A stretch of DNA of 10,062 nt from Gammaproteobacteria bacterium (GCA_018609925.1 JAHEOG010000029.1:1-10062), one strand, 5' to 3'; positions 1 to 9,972 are shown, counted from the stretch's first letter. The notes: a model not told the origin generated them from the sequence alone. Numbers and translations are program-made.

Positions 1-345
1 CCGGCTGTAGCGCCGCCCCCGGGAGGCTTCGTCGGTGGCGAGTCCGGGCTGGACCCGTGTCCGGATCCGCTGGATGCCCTGCCAGCCTTGGCGGTTGAGG
101 CGCTGCCGGATGGCCTCGGCCTCGAAGCGGAGTCGGGTCGCGGCGGCCGGGGAGGTCACGGCCACCTCCAGCTCCTCTTCCCGCCAGCCCAAAACCCAGC
201 TATGGTACTGCCAGGAGGATCCCGCCGCCTGAAGCCACGCCCGATTCAGGGCAGCGAACCGATTCAGGCCCTCGTCCAGACCCTGCCGAGTGAGCAGGTC
301 CTGAAGGGCATGGTCCAGGGAGCTGGGACGGGCGAAGCGGCTCAC
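1..345 (-). CDS. dciA: DUF721 / DciA-type helicase-loader protein, C-terminus off the left edge
   Basis: The open frame runs from a GTG at 345 down to base 1 (115 codons, no stop). An in-frame TGA at 364-366 lies just upstream and an AAGGGGA ribosome site sits a few bases before the GTG, so this start is well fixed. The protein opens with MSRFARPSSLDHALQDLL and continues with QAAGSSWQYHSW, LEVAVTSPAAATRLRFEAEA and IRQRLNRQGWQGIQRIRTRV. This is the DUF721 pattern: an N-terminal helix, then a small beta-alpha fold in which a strand is followed by a helix ending near RQRLN. DciA proteins operate the DnaB replicative helicase in bacteria that lack DnaC. Placement divergent from an M23 gene and secA is the usual gammaproteobacterial context, with lpxC often next to it. 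The assignment rests on fold pattern and context; the C-terminus is not visible. Confidence 0.8.
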   Translation of the reverse strand, partial: MSRFARPSSLDHALQDLLTRQGLDEGLNRFAALNRAWLQAAGSSWQYHSWVLGWREEELEVAVTSPAAATRLRFEAEAIRQRLNRQGWQGIQRIRTRVQPGLATDEASRGRRYSR

Positions 346-405
346 CGAGGTCCCCTTCTCGCCTCAAATTGGCCCCCCGAGGGCGCTTTCCAAGGCCCGG
401 GAGAT

Positions 406-434
406 TTGCTACGTTCGCCACCAGCGCGCATTAT
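406..434 (+). promoter_or_regulatory. Sigma-70-like promoter for the M23-secA run
   Basis: TTGCTA (406-411) and CATTAT (429-434) are separated by exactly 17 bp, and each matches the consensus at four of six positions. Transcription would start near 441, which excludes the upstream open frame as part of the M23 protein and leaves a leader of about 50 bases to the GTG at 493. Predicted from sequence only. No equally good promoter was found for the divergent dciA gene. Confidence 0.5.
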
Positions 435-492
435 CGGATCGGGCTCCACAAGAGGCCTGATCCCGCCGGAAGCAGGCGGAACGGGGGGCAAC

Positions 493-1476
493 GTGGCAAG
501 GAACTGCGAGAGTAGCTATTCGGTATTGCTAACCCGAGGGACCCGGGGTACCCCGGTCGGGTTCCATGTGGGTCGAAAAACCCTTTGGACCACCATTGTA
601 ACGGGAATGGCGTCCTTTGCGGCCCTTTCCTACGGGGCCGCACAGCACTACCTGGGCTCCCCGGACCCAGTGAGCCAGGGGCCGGATCTACGGGCCAGCT
701 ACGAACAGCGCTTGAACGAGCTCAAGGCCGAGCGAAACGACTTGCGCCAAGATGTCCGCCGGCTCCAGGAGGCCCGGAATAGCTTCCGGTCCGTCCTTTC
801 CTCCTTGGGCAGGCAGGTGGGCGTCATGCAGGCCAAAATGGCTCGTGTGGACGCCCTGGGCAAGCGCGTGGTGGAAACCACCGGGCTGGAAGGCGACGAA
901 TTCGACTTTTCCAAGCAGCCCGGCCTGGGCGGACCCGAGGCGGGCTCCGCGGCAACGGCCCCCGATTTGGCCGAGTTGGCCGAGGAGGTGGAGAAGCTCT
1001 CCGCCCGCATGAGCGATCGGCGGGACAAGCTGGAGCTTCTGCGGGGCATGATCGATCGGCGATCCCTGCTTCAGGAGATGCGTCCGGAGGGGTGGCCCAC
1101 CCTGGGGGAGGGGGCCTGGCTGTCCTCGGGCTTCGGCAAGCGCATCGATCCCATCTCCGGCAACCGAGTCTTCCACTACGGAGTGGATATCGCCAACCAC
1201 CTGGGCTCCGAGGTCCAGGCCCTGGCTCCGGGGGTGGTGACCTGGGCGGGGGAGCGCCAAGGCTACGGCAGGCTGGTGGAGATCGACCACGGCAACGGCT
1301 ACCGTACGCGCTACGGCCACAATAAGGCGGTCGAGGTGGACATCGGCGACCGGGTCACCGAAGGCACCCTGATCGGCAGGGTCGGCAATACCGGACGCTC
1401 TACCGGGCCCCACATCCACCTCGAAGTCCTGCGCAACGGCAAGCAGATCGACCCCCGGAAGTTCCTGGAACAATGA
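493..1476 (+). CDS. Membrane-anchored coiled-coil M23/LytM peptidoglycan endopeptidase
   Basis: Zinc metallopeptidase predicted to cut peptidoglycan cross-links in the periplasm. With the GTG start at 493 it has 327 residues. A short cytoplasmic segment (SVLLTRGTRGTPVGFHVGRK) is followed by one membrane helix at about 31-50. Charged coiled-coil stretches follow at about 68-135 and 158-195, then a C-terminal LytM domain. The domain keeps HYGVD (His228, Asp232) and HIH (His307, His309), which are the zinc and catalytic residues, so it looks active rather than an EnvC-like degenerate activator. The frame is open back to 88, but that part overlaps dciA and the promoter. GTG 493 has a G-rich stretch 5 bases upstream; TTG 526 and GTG 568 are alternatives, and the start is the least certain point. 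A membrane-anchored M23 protein just before secA is common in Gammaproteobacteria. The gene probably shares a transcript with secA. Confidence 0.85.
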   Translation: MARNCESSYSVLLTRGTRGTPVGFHVGRKTLWTTIVTGMASFAALSYGAAQHYLGSPDPVSQGPDLRASYEQRLNELKAERNDLRQDVRRLQEARNSFRSVLSSLGRQVGVMQAKMARVDALGKRVVETTGLEGDEFDFSKQPGLGGPEAGSAATAPDLAELAEEVEKLSARMSDRRDKLELLRGMIDRRSLLQEMRPEGWPTLGEGAWLSSGFGKRIDPISGNRVFHYGVDIANHLGSEVQALAPGVVTWAGERQGYGRLVEIDHGNGYRTRYGHNKAVEVDIGDRVTEGTLIGRVGNTGRSTGPHIHLEVLRNGKQIDPRKFLEQ

Positions 1477-1484
1477 CCCTGATC

Positions 1485-1570
1485 CCGGGCCTGTCGGGCC
1501 CGGTTAGCCATCGAACCCGGAGCCCTCCCCGAGGGACCAAGGGCTAAGGAGACCGCTCCTGGATCTCCAG
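1485..1570 (+). promoter_or_regulatory. Structured leader between the M23 gene and secA
   Basis: The 135 bp between the M23 stop and the secA start hold several potential hairpins. One is a 7-bp stem at 1485-1503 (CCGGGCC with GGCCCGG, loop TGTCG). The second pairs AGCCCT (1521-1526) with AGGGCT (1540-1545). The third is the palindrome CTGGATCTCCAG (1559-1570). None is followed by a T run, so termination is unlikely. They could stabilise or attenuate the secA message. I see no convincing SecM-like reading frame. The role is inferred from pairing alone. Confidence 0.3.
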
Positions 1571-1611
1571 GCTGCTCCCCGCTCCCTCTTACCGCCTGGG
1601 ACTGGATTACC

Positions 1612-4371
<2,760 letters not shown>

Positions 4372-4373
4372 CG

Positions 4374-5600
4374 GTGGCGGTGGGCCCTGCTCACCATCCC
4401 GACCTGGCCCCCGTGGCGGGCGTTCGGCTGGGTGCGGCCGCCGCCGGCCTCCATCAGCCCGACCGGTTGGACCTGGCCGCCCTGCTGCTGGAGCCCGGCG
4501 CCCGCACCGCCGCCTTGTTCACCCGCAACAGCCTGCAGGCGGCGCCGGTCCATCTCGCCCGCGAGCACCTGGAGCAGGCCAATCCCCGGCTCCTGCTGAT
4601 CAACTCGGGCGTGGCCAACGCGGCCACCGGAGGCCCGGGTCTGGAGGCGGCTCGGGCCGCCTGTCGGGCCGCAGCCGAGGTGGCCGGGGTGACGGCGAGC
4701 GAGGCCGTCCCCTTCTCCACCGGGGTGATCGGCGAGCCCCTGCCCTTGGCCGAGCTGGAGGCCGGCCTGCCGGCCTGCCTGGACGGACCGCGAGGGGATC
4801 CCCAGTCCTGGTGGCGGGCGGCGGAGGCCATCCGGACCACCGATACCCGCCCCAAGGCCGCCAGCCGGACCGTTGGACTGGATGGCGAGCGGGTCGCCGT
4901 GACCGGGATCGCCAAGGGATCGGGCATGATCCATCCCGATATGGCCACCCTGCTCGCTTTCGTGTCTACCGATGCCGCGGTGGCGGAGGAGCCCCTCCGC
5001 GCCCTGCTGCGGGCGGCCACGGAGCAGAGCTTCCACCGCATCAGCGTGGATGGGGAGACTTCCACCAACGACGCCGTCACCCTCTCCGCAACGGGTAAGG
5101 CCGGAGCTGCCCCCATTGAGACCGTCACCGATCCCCGCTTCCGGGAGCTCGCGGCCGCGGTGGAAGGGGTCCTGCAGGACCTGGCGCGCGCCGTGGTGAC
5201 CGACGGCGAAGGGGCTACTCGACTGCTCACCATTCGGGTGCAAGGTGCCGCCGATGGGCAGGAGGCGGACCGGGTCGCGGAGGGCATCGCCCGCTCGCCC
5301 CTGGTAAAGACAGCGGCCTTCGCCGGCGATCCCAATTGGGGGCGCATCCTCTCCGCCGCCGGGGCCGCCCTGACCGGGGACGTGGCCTGGGAGCGGGTGG
5401 ACCTGTACCTGGGCGAGGCCCTTGCCGTGCGCGGCGGCGCGGTGGATCCGGACTACACCGAGGCGGCGGGGTCGGAGGCCATGGCCGCCGACGAGGTCCC
5501 CATCACGCTGGAGCTGGGCCGGGGCATCGCCGCTTCCTGGATGTGGACCTGCGACCTCTCCCACGAGTACGTCACCATCAACGCCGAGTACCGCTCCTAA
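4374..5600 (+). CDS. argJ: Bifunctional ornithine acetyltransferase / N-acetylglutamate synthase ArgJ
   Basis: Transfers acetyl from N-acetylornithine to glutamate, which regenerates N-acetylglutamate and releases ornithine in the cyclic arginine pathway; some members also use acetyl-CoA. The 408 residues match the family length. The autoprocessing site is KGSGMIHPDMATLLAF, with Thr192 as the expected nucleophile and new N-terminus of the beta chain. The oxyanion-hole pair is Thr116-Gly117 in STGVIGEPLP, and Lys181 lies in GIAKGSG. The C-terminus, SHEYVTINAEYRS, is the usual ending. NSGVANAATG replaces the more usual NSGNANA, a mild deviation. The start is GTG, 2 bp after the secA stop and preceded by AAGGCGAG, so translation is probably coupled to secA. 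The secA-argJ-mutT order is common in Gammaproteobacteria. Whether it also acts as an acetyl-CoA-dependent synthase cannot be told from sequence. Confidence 0.97.
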   Translation: MAVGPAHHPDLAPVAGVRLGAAAAGLHQPDRLDLAALLLEPGARTAALFTRNSLQAAPVHLAREHLEQANPRLLLINSGVANAATGGPGLEAARAACRAAAEVAGVTASEAVPFSTGVIGEPLPLAELEAGLPACLDGPRGDPQSWWRAAEAIRTTDTRPKAASRTVGLDGERVAVTGIAKGSGMIHPDMATLLAFVSTDAAVAEEPLRALLRAATEQSFHRISVDGETSTNDAVTLSATGKAGAAPIETVTDPRFRELAAAVEGVLQDLARAVVTDGEGATRLLTIRVQGAADGQEADRVAEGIARSPLVKTAAFAGDPNWGRILSAAGAALTGDVAWERVDLYLGEALAVRGGAVDPDYTEAAGSEAMAADEVPITLELGRGIAASWMWTCDLSHEYVTINAEYRS

Positions 5601-5624
5601 CCCCGATCGGCATGTCCGGCTTCC

Positions 5625-5724
5625 GGATTAACCACGAAGGGCACGGGCTCGGGGAGGATTCCAAAGGTCTGCTTAGGATCCTTGTCCTGCTCCGTGCTCT
5701 TCCTGAACTCGGTGGTGGATTAGT
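5625..5724. repeat. Eroded inverted repeat between argJ and mutT
   Basis: The 138-bp gap after argJ begins with GGATTAACCACGAAGGGCAC (5625-5644). It ends with a roughly inverted counterpart: GGTGGTGGATTAG (5711-5723), and GTGCTCTTCC (5694-5703) against the inner part of the left arm. Between the arms lies the palindrome AGGATCCT (5675-5682). The AACCACGAAGGGCACG style of arm resembles dispersed inverted repeats found between genes in many bacteria. The arms here are well diverged, so the call is tentative. No T-tract terminator was found in the gap. Confidence 0.4.
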
Positions 5725-5738
5725 CCCCGTAAGGACCT

Positions 5739-6164
5739 TTGACGACTGATCCCGACCTCCATGTGGCCGTGGGTCTGGTCCGGGTCGATGGCCGCTACCT
5801 GCTGGCCAGCCGCTCCCCCGATCGACCCGGGGGCGGCGTCTGGGAGCTCCCCGGAGGCAAGCTGCACCCGGAGGAGTCCCCCGGCCGGGCCCTGACCCGC
5901 GAGCTGGCCGAGGAGCTGGGCATCGCCGTAACGGCCGTCGAGGCCTATCCCGCCTTCGATCACGCCCAGCCCGAGTACGCTGTGCGCCTCTATCCCTTCC
6001 TGGTTACCGCCTACACGGGCGAACCCGAAGGCCGCGAGGGCCAGACCTTGCGCTGGGCCGCCCAGGGCGAGCTCTGGGCCGAGGCCGACGCCATGCCCAG
6101 GGCCAACGGGCCCCTGCTGCGCCACCTGGCCGGCTTCGGCTTGTTCGACCCGAAACCAGGTTGA
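5739..6164 (+). CDS. mutT: MutT-type Nudix hydrolase (8-oxo-dGTP diphosphatase)
   Basis: Predicted to hydrolyse 8-oxo-dGTP to the monophosphate and so prevent A:T to C:G transversions. The 141 residues include a perfect Nudix box at 40-62 (GX5EX7REUXEEXGU). It reads GGKLHPEESPGRALTRELAE from residue 39, then ELGI, and supplies the metal-binding glutamates. HVAVGLVRVDGRYLLASRSP near the N-terminus and VWELPGG just before the box are typical MutT features. A TAA at 5730-5732 closes the frame upstream, leaving TTG 5739 as the only start that keeps the first strand. AAGGA lies 3 bases before it, a short spacing; GTG 5763 would remove the first strand. In some relatives, such as pseudomonads, this gene is fused to a ThiE-like domain. 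Here the protein ends after the Nudix domain with LFDPKPG, and a separate ThiE-like gene lies opposite. Confidence 0.93.
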   Translation: MTTDPDLHVAVGLVRVDGRYLLASRSPDRPGGGVWELPGGKLHPEESPGRALTRELAEELGIAVTAVEAYPAFDHAQPEYAVRLYPFLVTAYTGEPEGREGQTLRWAAQGELWAEADAMPRANGPLLRHLAGFGLFDPKPG

Positions 6165-6167
6165 ATC

Positions 6168-6316
6168 GCGGAGAACGCCAAGACGCCAAGAAGGCAAAGG
6201 CGAATTAGGGGGTAACGGCGAAAGGCACCGGCTTGATTCCTATTCCGGCGCCTTTTGGTTTTGAATCTTACCCGGTTTTATTGGCGTACCTTGGCGTCCT
6301 TGGCGGTTCGCTCGGT
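6168..6316. repeat. Dispersed-type inverted repeat with CGCCAAG arms
   Basis: The gap between the convergent mutT and ThiE-like genes is mostly one imperfect inverted repeat. The left arm carries AACGCCAAGACGCCAAGAAG (6174-6193). The right arm, read on the minus strand from about 6316, gives GCGAACCGCCAAGGACGCCA and continues AAGGTACGCCAA. Both arms are built from CGCCAAG units spaced about 8-10 bases apart. The element overlaps the last three bases of the ThiE-like gene and encloses a terminator-like hairpin. It has no room for a protein, so it looks like a non-autonomous intergenic repeat. Copies elsewhere in the genome cannot be seen from here. Confidence 0.6.
6221..6262 (+). terminator. 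Intrinsic terminator after mutT, possibly bidirectional
   Basis: AAAGGCACCGG (6221-6231) pairs with CCGGCGCCTTT (6245-6255) over 11 positions with a single A-C mismatch, around a 13-base loop. The T-rich run TTTTGGTTTT (6253-6262) follows. Position and form fit a rho-independent terminator for the secA-argJ-mutT run. Read on the minus strand the stem is followed by TTTCGCC, so it may also end the rpoH / ThiE-like transcript, less efficiently. Confidence 0.65.
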
Positions 6317-6916
6317 TATCCGTCCAGGACGTCCAGGAAGGCCCGCACCGCTTCGGCGGGGTCGTCGGCTCCGAGAATGGCGTCGATGCAGGCCACCCCC
6401 GCCGCTCCGGCGCCGAGGGCCTCCCCGGCATTGGCGGGGGTGATCCCCCCGATGGCGAGGGCGGGAACCGGGGAGCCGGTGGCCAGGTCGGCGAAGGCGG
6501 CCGGACCCAAGGGCTCGGTGTCGGGATGGCTACGGGTGGGGAACAGGGGGCCCAGAAGGGCGAAGCGGGCCCCTAGGCGGGCGGCCCGCTCGAGGCCAGG
6601 GACGTCGTGGGCAGCGGCGCTGAGGGGGCCAAACCACCGATCGGTGGAGGGGGGTGGGGTGCTATTGGGGAGGTGGAGGCCGTCCGCGCCGATGGCCGTG
6701 GCAAGGCTCGCACGGCCAGCCACATAAAGCAGCGCCCCCCGAGCATGGGTTGCCTCACGGAGGGCGCGCAGCAAGGGTTCGGCCTCGATGTCAGGGAGGT
6801 CCTTGTCCCGGAAGAGGACCGCCGGAAGCCCTCCGGCAAGGGCCCGGTCCACCGCTTCCGGGGGGGTTTGGCCGCGGCACCGGTGCCGGTCGGTAACCAG
6901 CAGTAGCCGCGGCGGA

Positions 6917-6936
<20 letters not shown>
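6316..6936 (-). CDS. ThiE/TenI-superfamily protein (thiamine phosphate synthase-like)
   Basis: A TIM-barrel protein of 206 residues related to ThiE, which joins the thiazole and pyrimidine moieties of thiamine. Visible landmarks are LLLVTDRH (11-18), LFRDKDL (41-47), GADGLHLPN (83-91), LSAAAHD (105-111), LLGPLFPTRSHPDTEPLG (127-144) and PALAIGGITPAN (158-169). The phosphate-binding IGGI loop is intact. The Asn-Asp pair of typical ThiE (usually NDR) is replaced by YVAGR, HLGQ is replaced by HLPN, and the late TSTK lysine is replaced by TRSHP. The sequence therefore resembles the ThiE-like domain found fused to MutT in other Gammaproteobacteria more than canonical ThiE. Real ThiE activity is uncertain; a TenI-like or other role is possible. 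TTG 6936 lies inside the end of rpoH (20-bp overlap) with GAGGCGG before it, so translation is probably coupled to rpoH. Confidence 0.85.
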
Positions 6937-7786
<850 letters not shown>

Positions 7787-7868
7787 TGGCCTACCTCCCC
7801 TGTTCGTGGGAACTTACTCCGCTACTCGGACTGAGGCGTGGCATCGCTTCGCCCAAACGGACAAAGGC

Positions 7869-7899
7869 CAAGCCGGGGTGAGGTCGTGAACCCGGCTTG
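7869..7899 (-). terminator. Hairpin between ftsX and rpoH, possible terminator or attenuator
   Basis: On the minus strand CAAGCCGGG and CCCGGCTTG form a perfect 9-bp stem around a 13-base loop, about 60 bases past the ftsX stop. The downstream bases GCCTTTGTCCGTTT are only moderately T-rich, so termination would be partial. A smaller hairpin, CCGGC-AGT-GCCGG (7947-7959), sits directly after the ftsX stop. Together they may lower read-through from ftsEX into rpoH. The rest of 7787-7960 should hold the rpoH promoter and leader, but I see no clear consensus boxes. Confidence 0.45.
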
Positions 7900-7960
7900 C
7901 CATTCCTTTAGGCTATGCGCAAGGGGCTGAGTTCCCGGCCTCAACTCCGGCAGTGCCGGG

Positions 7961-8875
7961 TTATTCGGGCTCGACGGCACGCAGGTGGCGCCCCACCACC
8001 AGCCGGCTACCGAGCCACCCGAGGCCGCCCCCGATGGCTAGCATGACCCCAAGATAGTCGAATCCGGGATCGCGCAGGCCAAAACCGGCTCCGTATTGGG
8101 CGGCCAGCTCGGCGACTCCCGAGCTCAGGAACGTCACTCCGGCTGCCACCAAGCCAGTGGCCACCAGGGCGGCCAGCAGGCCCTGGATCAGGCCCATGTA
8201 GAGGAAGGGCAGCCGAACGAAGGCGTCCGTGCCGCCAATCATCTTGATTACCTCGATCTCACGGCGGCGTCCCGCCACGGCCAGGCGGATGGTATTGGCG
8301 ATCACCAGCACCACCACCGCGCCCACCAGGGCTCCCACGACCACGCCCACCTGGCGCAGGACGCCCACCGCCGCCTGGAACCGCTCCACCCAGCGCCGAT
8401 CGTACTGGACCTGGGTCACCCCCGGCCACCCCTCCATGGTCTCGGCCAGCGCCGCCATGCGGGCCGGCTGGCGCCGGTCCGGGGCCAGGGTGATCTCGAA
8501 GCTACCGGGCAGGGGGTTCTCCGGCAGACCTTCGAGGCTTTCCCCCAATCCCAGCAGGCGGCTCGCCTCCTCCAGGGCCTCTTCCGGGGAGACGTAGGTG
8601 ATCCCGGTCACGTCCCTTTGCCGGTCTAGGCGCGACTTCACCGCTTCCTGCGGCGGATCGTCGCGCTCCAGGAACAGGGTCATGGTCCCGGGGGCCTCCA
8701 GGCGCTGGCCGAGGCGCTCCAGATTGTCGGTGATCACCCAAAAGGCGGCGGGGAGTGCCAGGGCGGCCGCCAGCACTAGCACGGTCATGGCTGTGGCAGC
8801 CGGGGAGCCGGCCAGCCGGGCTAGGACCTCGGCCAGGACCTCGCGGTGTTGACGTAAAGGGATCAGGAAGCGCAT
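7961..8875 (-). CDS. ftsX: Cell-division ABC transporter permease FtsX
   Basis: Membrane partner of FtsE at the septal ring. FtsEX couples ATP hydrolysis to activation of periplasmic peptidoglycan hydrolases through EnvC-like coiled-coil proteins and also promotes divisome assembly. The 304-residue protein has the FtsX layout: a short cytoplasmic N-terminus, TM1 at about 28-48, a periplasmic domain at about 50-170 (containing MTLFLERDDPP, TYVSPEEAL and NPLPGSFEITL), and TM2-TM4 at about 175-198, 223-250 and 273-295. The cytoplasmic motif RRREIEVIKMIGGTDAFVRLP (the FtsE coupling loop) lies between TM2 and TM3. Its ATG overlaps the ftsE stop by one base (TAATG), so the two genes are translationally coupled. 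The N-terminal cytoplasmic part is shorter than in E. coli. Confidence 0.97.
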   Translation of the reverse strand: MRFLIPLRQHREVLAEVLARLAGSPAATAMTVLVLAAALALPAAFWVITDNLERLGQRLEAPGTMTLFLERDDPPQEAVKSRLDRQRDVTGITYVSPEEALEEASRLLGLGESLEGLPENPLPGSFEITLAPDRRQPARMAALAETMEGWPGVTQVQYDRRWVERFQAAVGVLRQVGVVVGALVGAVVVLVIANTIRLAVAGRRREIEVIKMIGGTDAFVRLPFLYMGLIQGLLAALVATGLVAAGVTFLSSGVAELAAQYGAGFGLRDPGFDYLGVMLAIGGGLGWLGSRLVVGRHLRAVEPE

Positions 8876-9528
8876 TAGCTGGCCACCTGTCCCCGGTGGA
8901 GCTGGATCTGGGGGAGGCCGAGGCGTTGCGGCTGGGTCAGGTCGTGGGTGGCCACCAGCACCGTCATGCCGAATTGCTGGAACTCGTGGAAGAGGTCCAT
9001 GAGCTCGTCCGCGAGCTCCTTGTCGACGTTGCCGGTGGGCTCATCGGCCAACAGCAGGTCGGGCTTGTTGACCAGGGCGCGGGCGATGGCGACCCGCTGC
9101 TGCTCCCCCCCGGAGAGGGTGATGGGGTACTTGTGGCGGTGGCCATCCAGGCCTACTCGCCCTAGTACCGCCTGGACGCGGCCGTGGATCTTGGCCCGCG
9201 GGAAGTTGCACACCTGCAGGGCCAGGGCCACGTTCTCGTAGACCGTGCGATCGAACAGGAGCTTGTGGTCCTGGAAAACGGTGCCGATGGTGCGCCGGAG
9301 GAAGGGAATGCGCCGCCGTGGGATGCGGGTGATGTCGTCGCCGCCCACCCGGATCCGCCCTCCGGAGGGACGCTCGATCGCCGTAGCCAGCTTCAGCAGG
9401 GTGGACTTGCCCGCTCCCGAGTGGCCGGTCAGGAAGTGCATGGACCGGGGCGTCAGCTCCAGCGAGACCGCCTGGAGGGCCGTCTGGCCCTGGGGGTAGC
9501 GCTTGGACACACGGTCAAGCTCCAGCAT
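8875..9528 (-). CDS. ftsE: Cell-division ABC transporter ATP-binding protein FtsE
   Basis: Cytoplasmic ATPase of FtsEX, which links divisome assembly to septal wall hydrolysis. The 217 residues are typical. Walker A is GHSGAGKST (35-43), the Q-loop is FQDHKLL (Gln86), the ABC signature is LSGGEQQRVAIARAL (138-152), Walker B is LLLADEPTGN (158-167, Glu163) and the switch histidine is in ATHD (His195). The C-terminus is compact (LPQIQLHRGQVAS). In most Gammaproteobacteria ftsY sits just upstream. Here the upstream DNA is occupied by REP-like repeats beginning 10 bases from the start codon, then an IS110-type end, and no ftsY is visible. The promoter must lie in or beyond the repeats, or transcription may come from outside the window. 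Confidence 0.98.
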   Translation of the reverse strand: MLELDRVSKRYPQGQTALQAVSLELTPRSMHFLTGHSGAGKSTLLKLATAIERPSGGRIRVGGDDITRIPRRRIPFLRRTIGTVFQDHKLLFDRTVYENVALALQVCNFPRAKIHGRVQAVLGRVGLDGHRHKYPITLSGGEQQRVAIARALVNKPDLLLADEPTGNVDKELADELMDLFHEFQQFGMTVLVATHDLTQPQRLGLPQIQLHRGQVAS

Positions 9529-9537
9529 CTAATTAGA

Positions 9538-9545
9538 CCCCCCTC
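9538..9545 (-). promoter_or_regulatory. ftsE ribosome-binding site formed by the repeat edge
   Basis: Read on the minus strand, these bases are GAGGGGGG, 9 bases before the ftsE ATG. All but one of them belong to the outer end of the first REP-like copy, so the repeat itself seems to provide the Shine-Dalgarno sequence. No other purine run lies within 15 bases of the start. Confidence 0.5.
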
Positions 9546-9621
9546 ATGGATCTCTCCCCCCAGGGGGAGAGACAAGGCGGTGGCCGGGATCCGGGATTGA
9601 GCCTTCTCCCTTGCAGGGACG
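9539..9621. repeat. REP-like palindromic unit, copy 1
   Basis: The first 55 bases (9539-9593) are identical to 9644-9698, with weaker similarity continuing to about 9621. The core is a 22-base near-perfect palindrome: TCTCTCCCCC, then CA, then GGGGGAGAGA (9551-9572). It folds as a stem of about 9 bp with a tiny loop. Bases ACAAGGCGGTGGCCGGGATC follow. Smaller hairpins lie in the tail: TCCCT-TGC-AGGGA, and CCGGGGC paired with GCCC..CGG at 9622-9640. G-rich palindromes of this kind (CTCTCCC/GGGAGAG) are common dispersed intergenic repeats. No CRISPR features are present: the unit is 105 bp, has only two copies and contains an internal palindrome. Confidence 0.85.
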
Positions 9622-9643
9622 CCGGGGCGCTAGCCCTCGGAAT

Positions 9644-9724
9644 CCCCCTCATGGATCTCTCCCCCCAGGGGGAGAGACAAGGCGGTGGCCGGGATCCGTG
9701 ATGGCGGCCTTCCCCGCAAGGGCC
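9644..9724. repeat. REP-like palindromic unit, copy 2, apparently interrupted
   Basis: Direct copy of the unit at a 105-bp offset: 55 identical bases, then one mismatch and further similarity (GCCTTCCCCGCAAGGG against GCCTTCTCCCTTGCAGGG in copy 1). Similarity stops at about 9722, immediately before the TATAAA box and the IS110-type non-coding region. The sudden loss of similarity suggests that this copy was the insertion site of the mobile element, although copy 1 diverges too and a right-hand junction would be needed to confirm it. Confidence 0.75.
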
Positions 9725-9730
9725 CTGTCA

Positions 9731-9736
9731 TATAAA
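9731..9736 (+). promoter_or_regulatory. Candidate -10 box near the IS110 left end
   Basis: TATAAA matches the -10 consensus at five of six positions. The flanking side offers only a poor -35 (CCTTCC or TTCCCC, 9708-9715). In IS110-group elements a strong promoter can form when the right and left ends join in the circle, with the -35 from the right end and the -10 from the left end. A good -10 without a -35 close to the edge fits that model but does not prove it. Confidence 0.4.
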
Positions 9737-9742
9737 GGCTTG

Positions 9743-9915
9743 GGGATTTTGTTGCAGGGAGATCGGTGTTTTGAGATCCCGGGTAGGTAAGCTGGGGGGA
9801 GGGGGAGAGACGAACTGTCAAGCGCCTTGAGCGCCCCGGAATGCCAAGGTCTCTCCTCCCTCCAGTGATTCCGGTCCGAGCCCCGTTAGAGCGGGTAAGG
9901 CTACGAGCCTCGTTG
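9743..9915 (+). ncRNA. Candidate IS110 bridge RNA
   Basis: Starting about 7 bases after TATAAA, the region can fold into successive hairpins. The first pairs GGG..ATC (9757-9764) with GATCCC (9775-9780) and has a 2-base bulge. The second is a long stem-loop at 9792-9865, closed by CTGG/CCAG with an inner stem GAGAGAC (9805-9811) / GTCTCTC (9849-9855) and inner pairing TCAAG-CGC-CTTGA (9818-9830). The third is CCCG/CGGG at about 9882-9894. The fourth is AGGCT-ACG-AGCCT (9898-9910). A 5' hairpin followed by larger looped stems upstream of the recombinase is the expected bridge RNA plan, and the size is similar to the known IS621 RNA. Guide loops cannot be assigned without the right end and the target. 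Confidence 0.4.
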
Positions 9916-9972
9916 ACCCCCATATGACCGGGCGGACTGGATCTTCCCCAACCGGAACCAGGATAGCGCAAA

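Noticed and set aside
430..435. Minus-strand GATAAT as a -10 box for dciA
   Set aside because: The hexamer is good, but no acceptable -35 lies 16-18 bases upstream on that strand.
88..492. N-terminal extension of the M23 reading frame
   Set aside because: It overlaps the dciA coding strand and the promoter at 406-434, and its sequence has no domain character. The family-like part starts near SVLLTRG.
1485..1503. Intrinsic terminator between the M23 gene and secA
   Set aside because: The stem is good but no T run follows, so it is listed only as part of a structured leader.
9539..9702. Possible CRISPR array
   Set aside because: Only two copies, each 55 bases or longer, with a strong internal palindrome and no regular spacers; REP-like repeats fit better.
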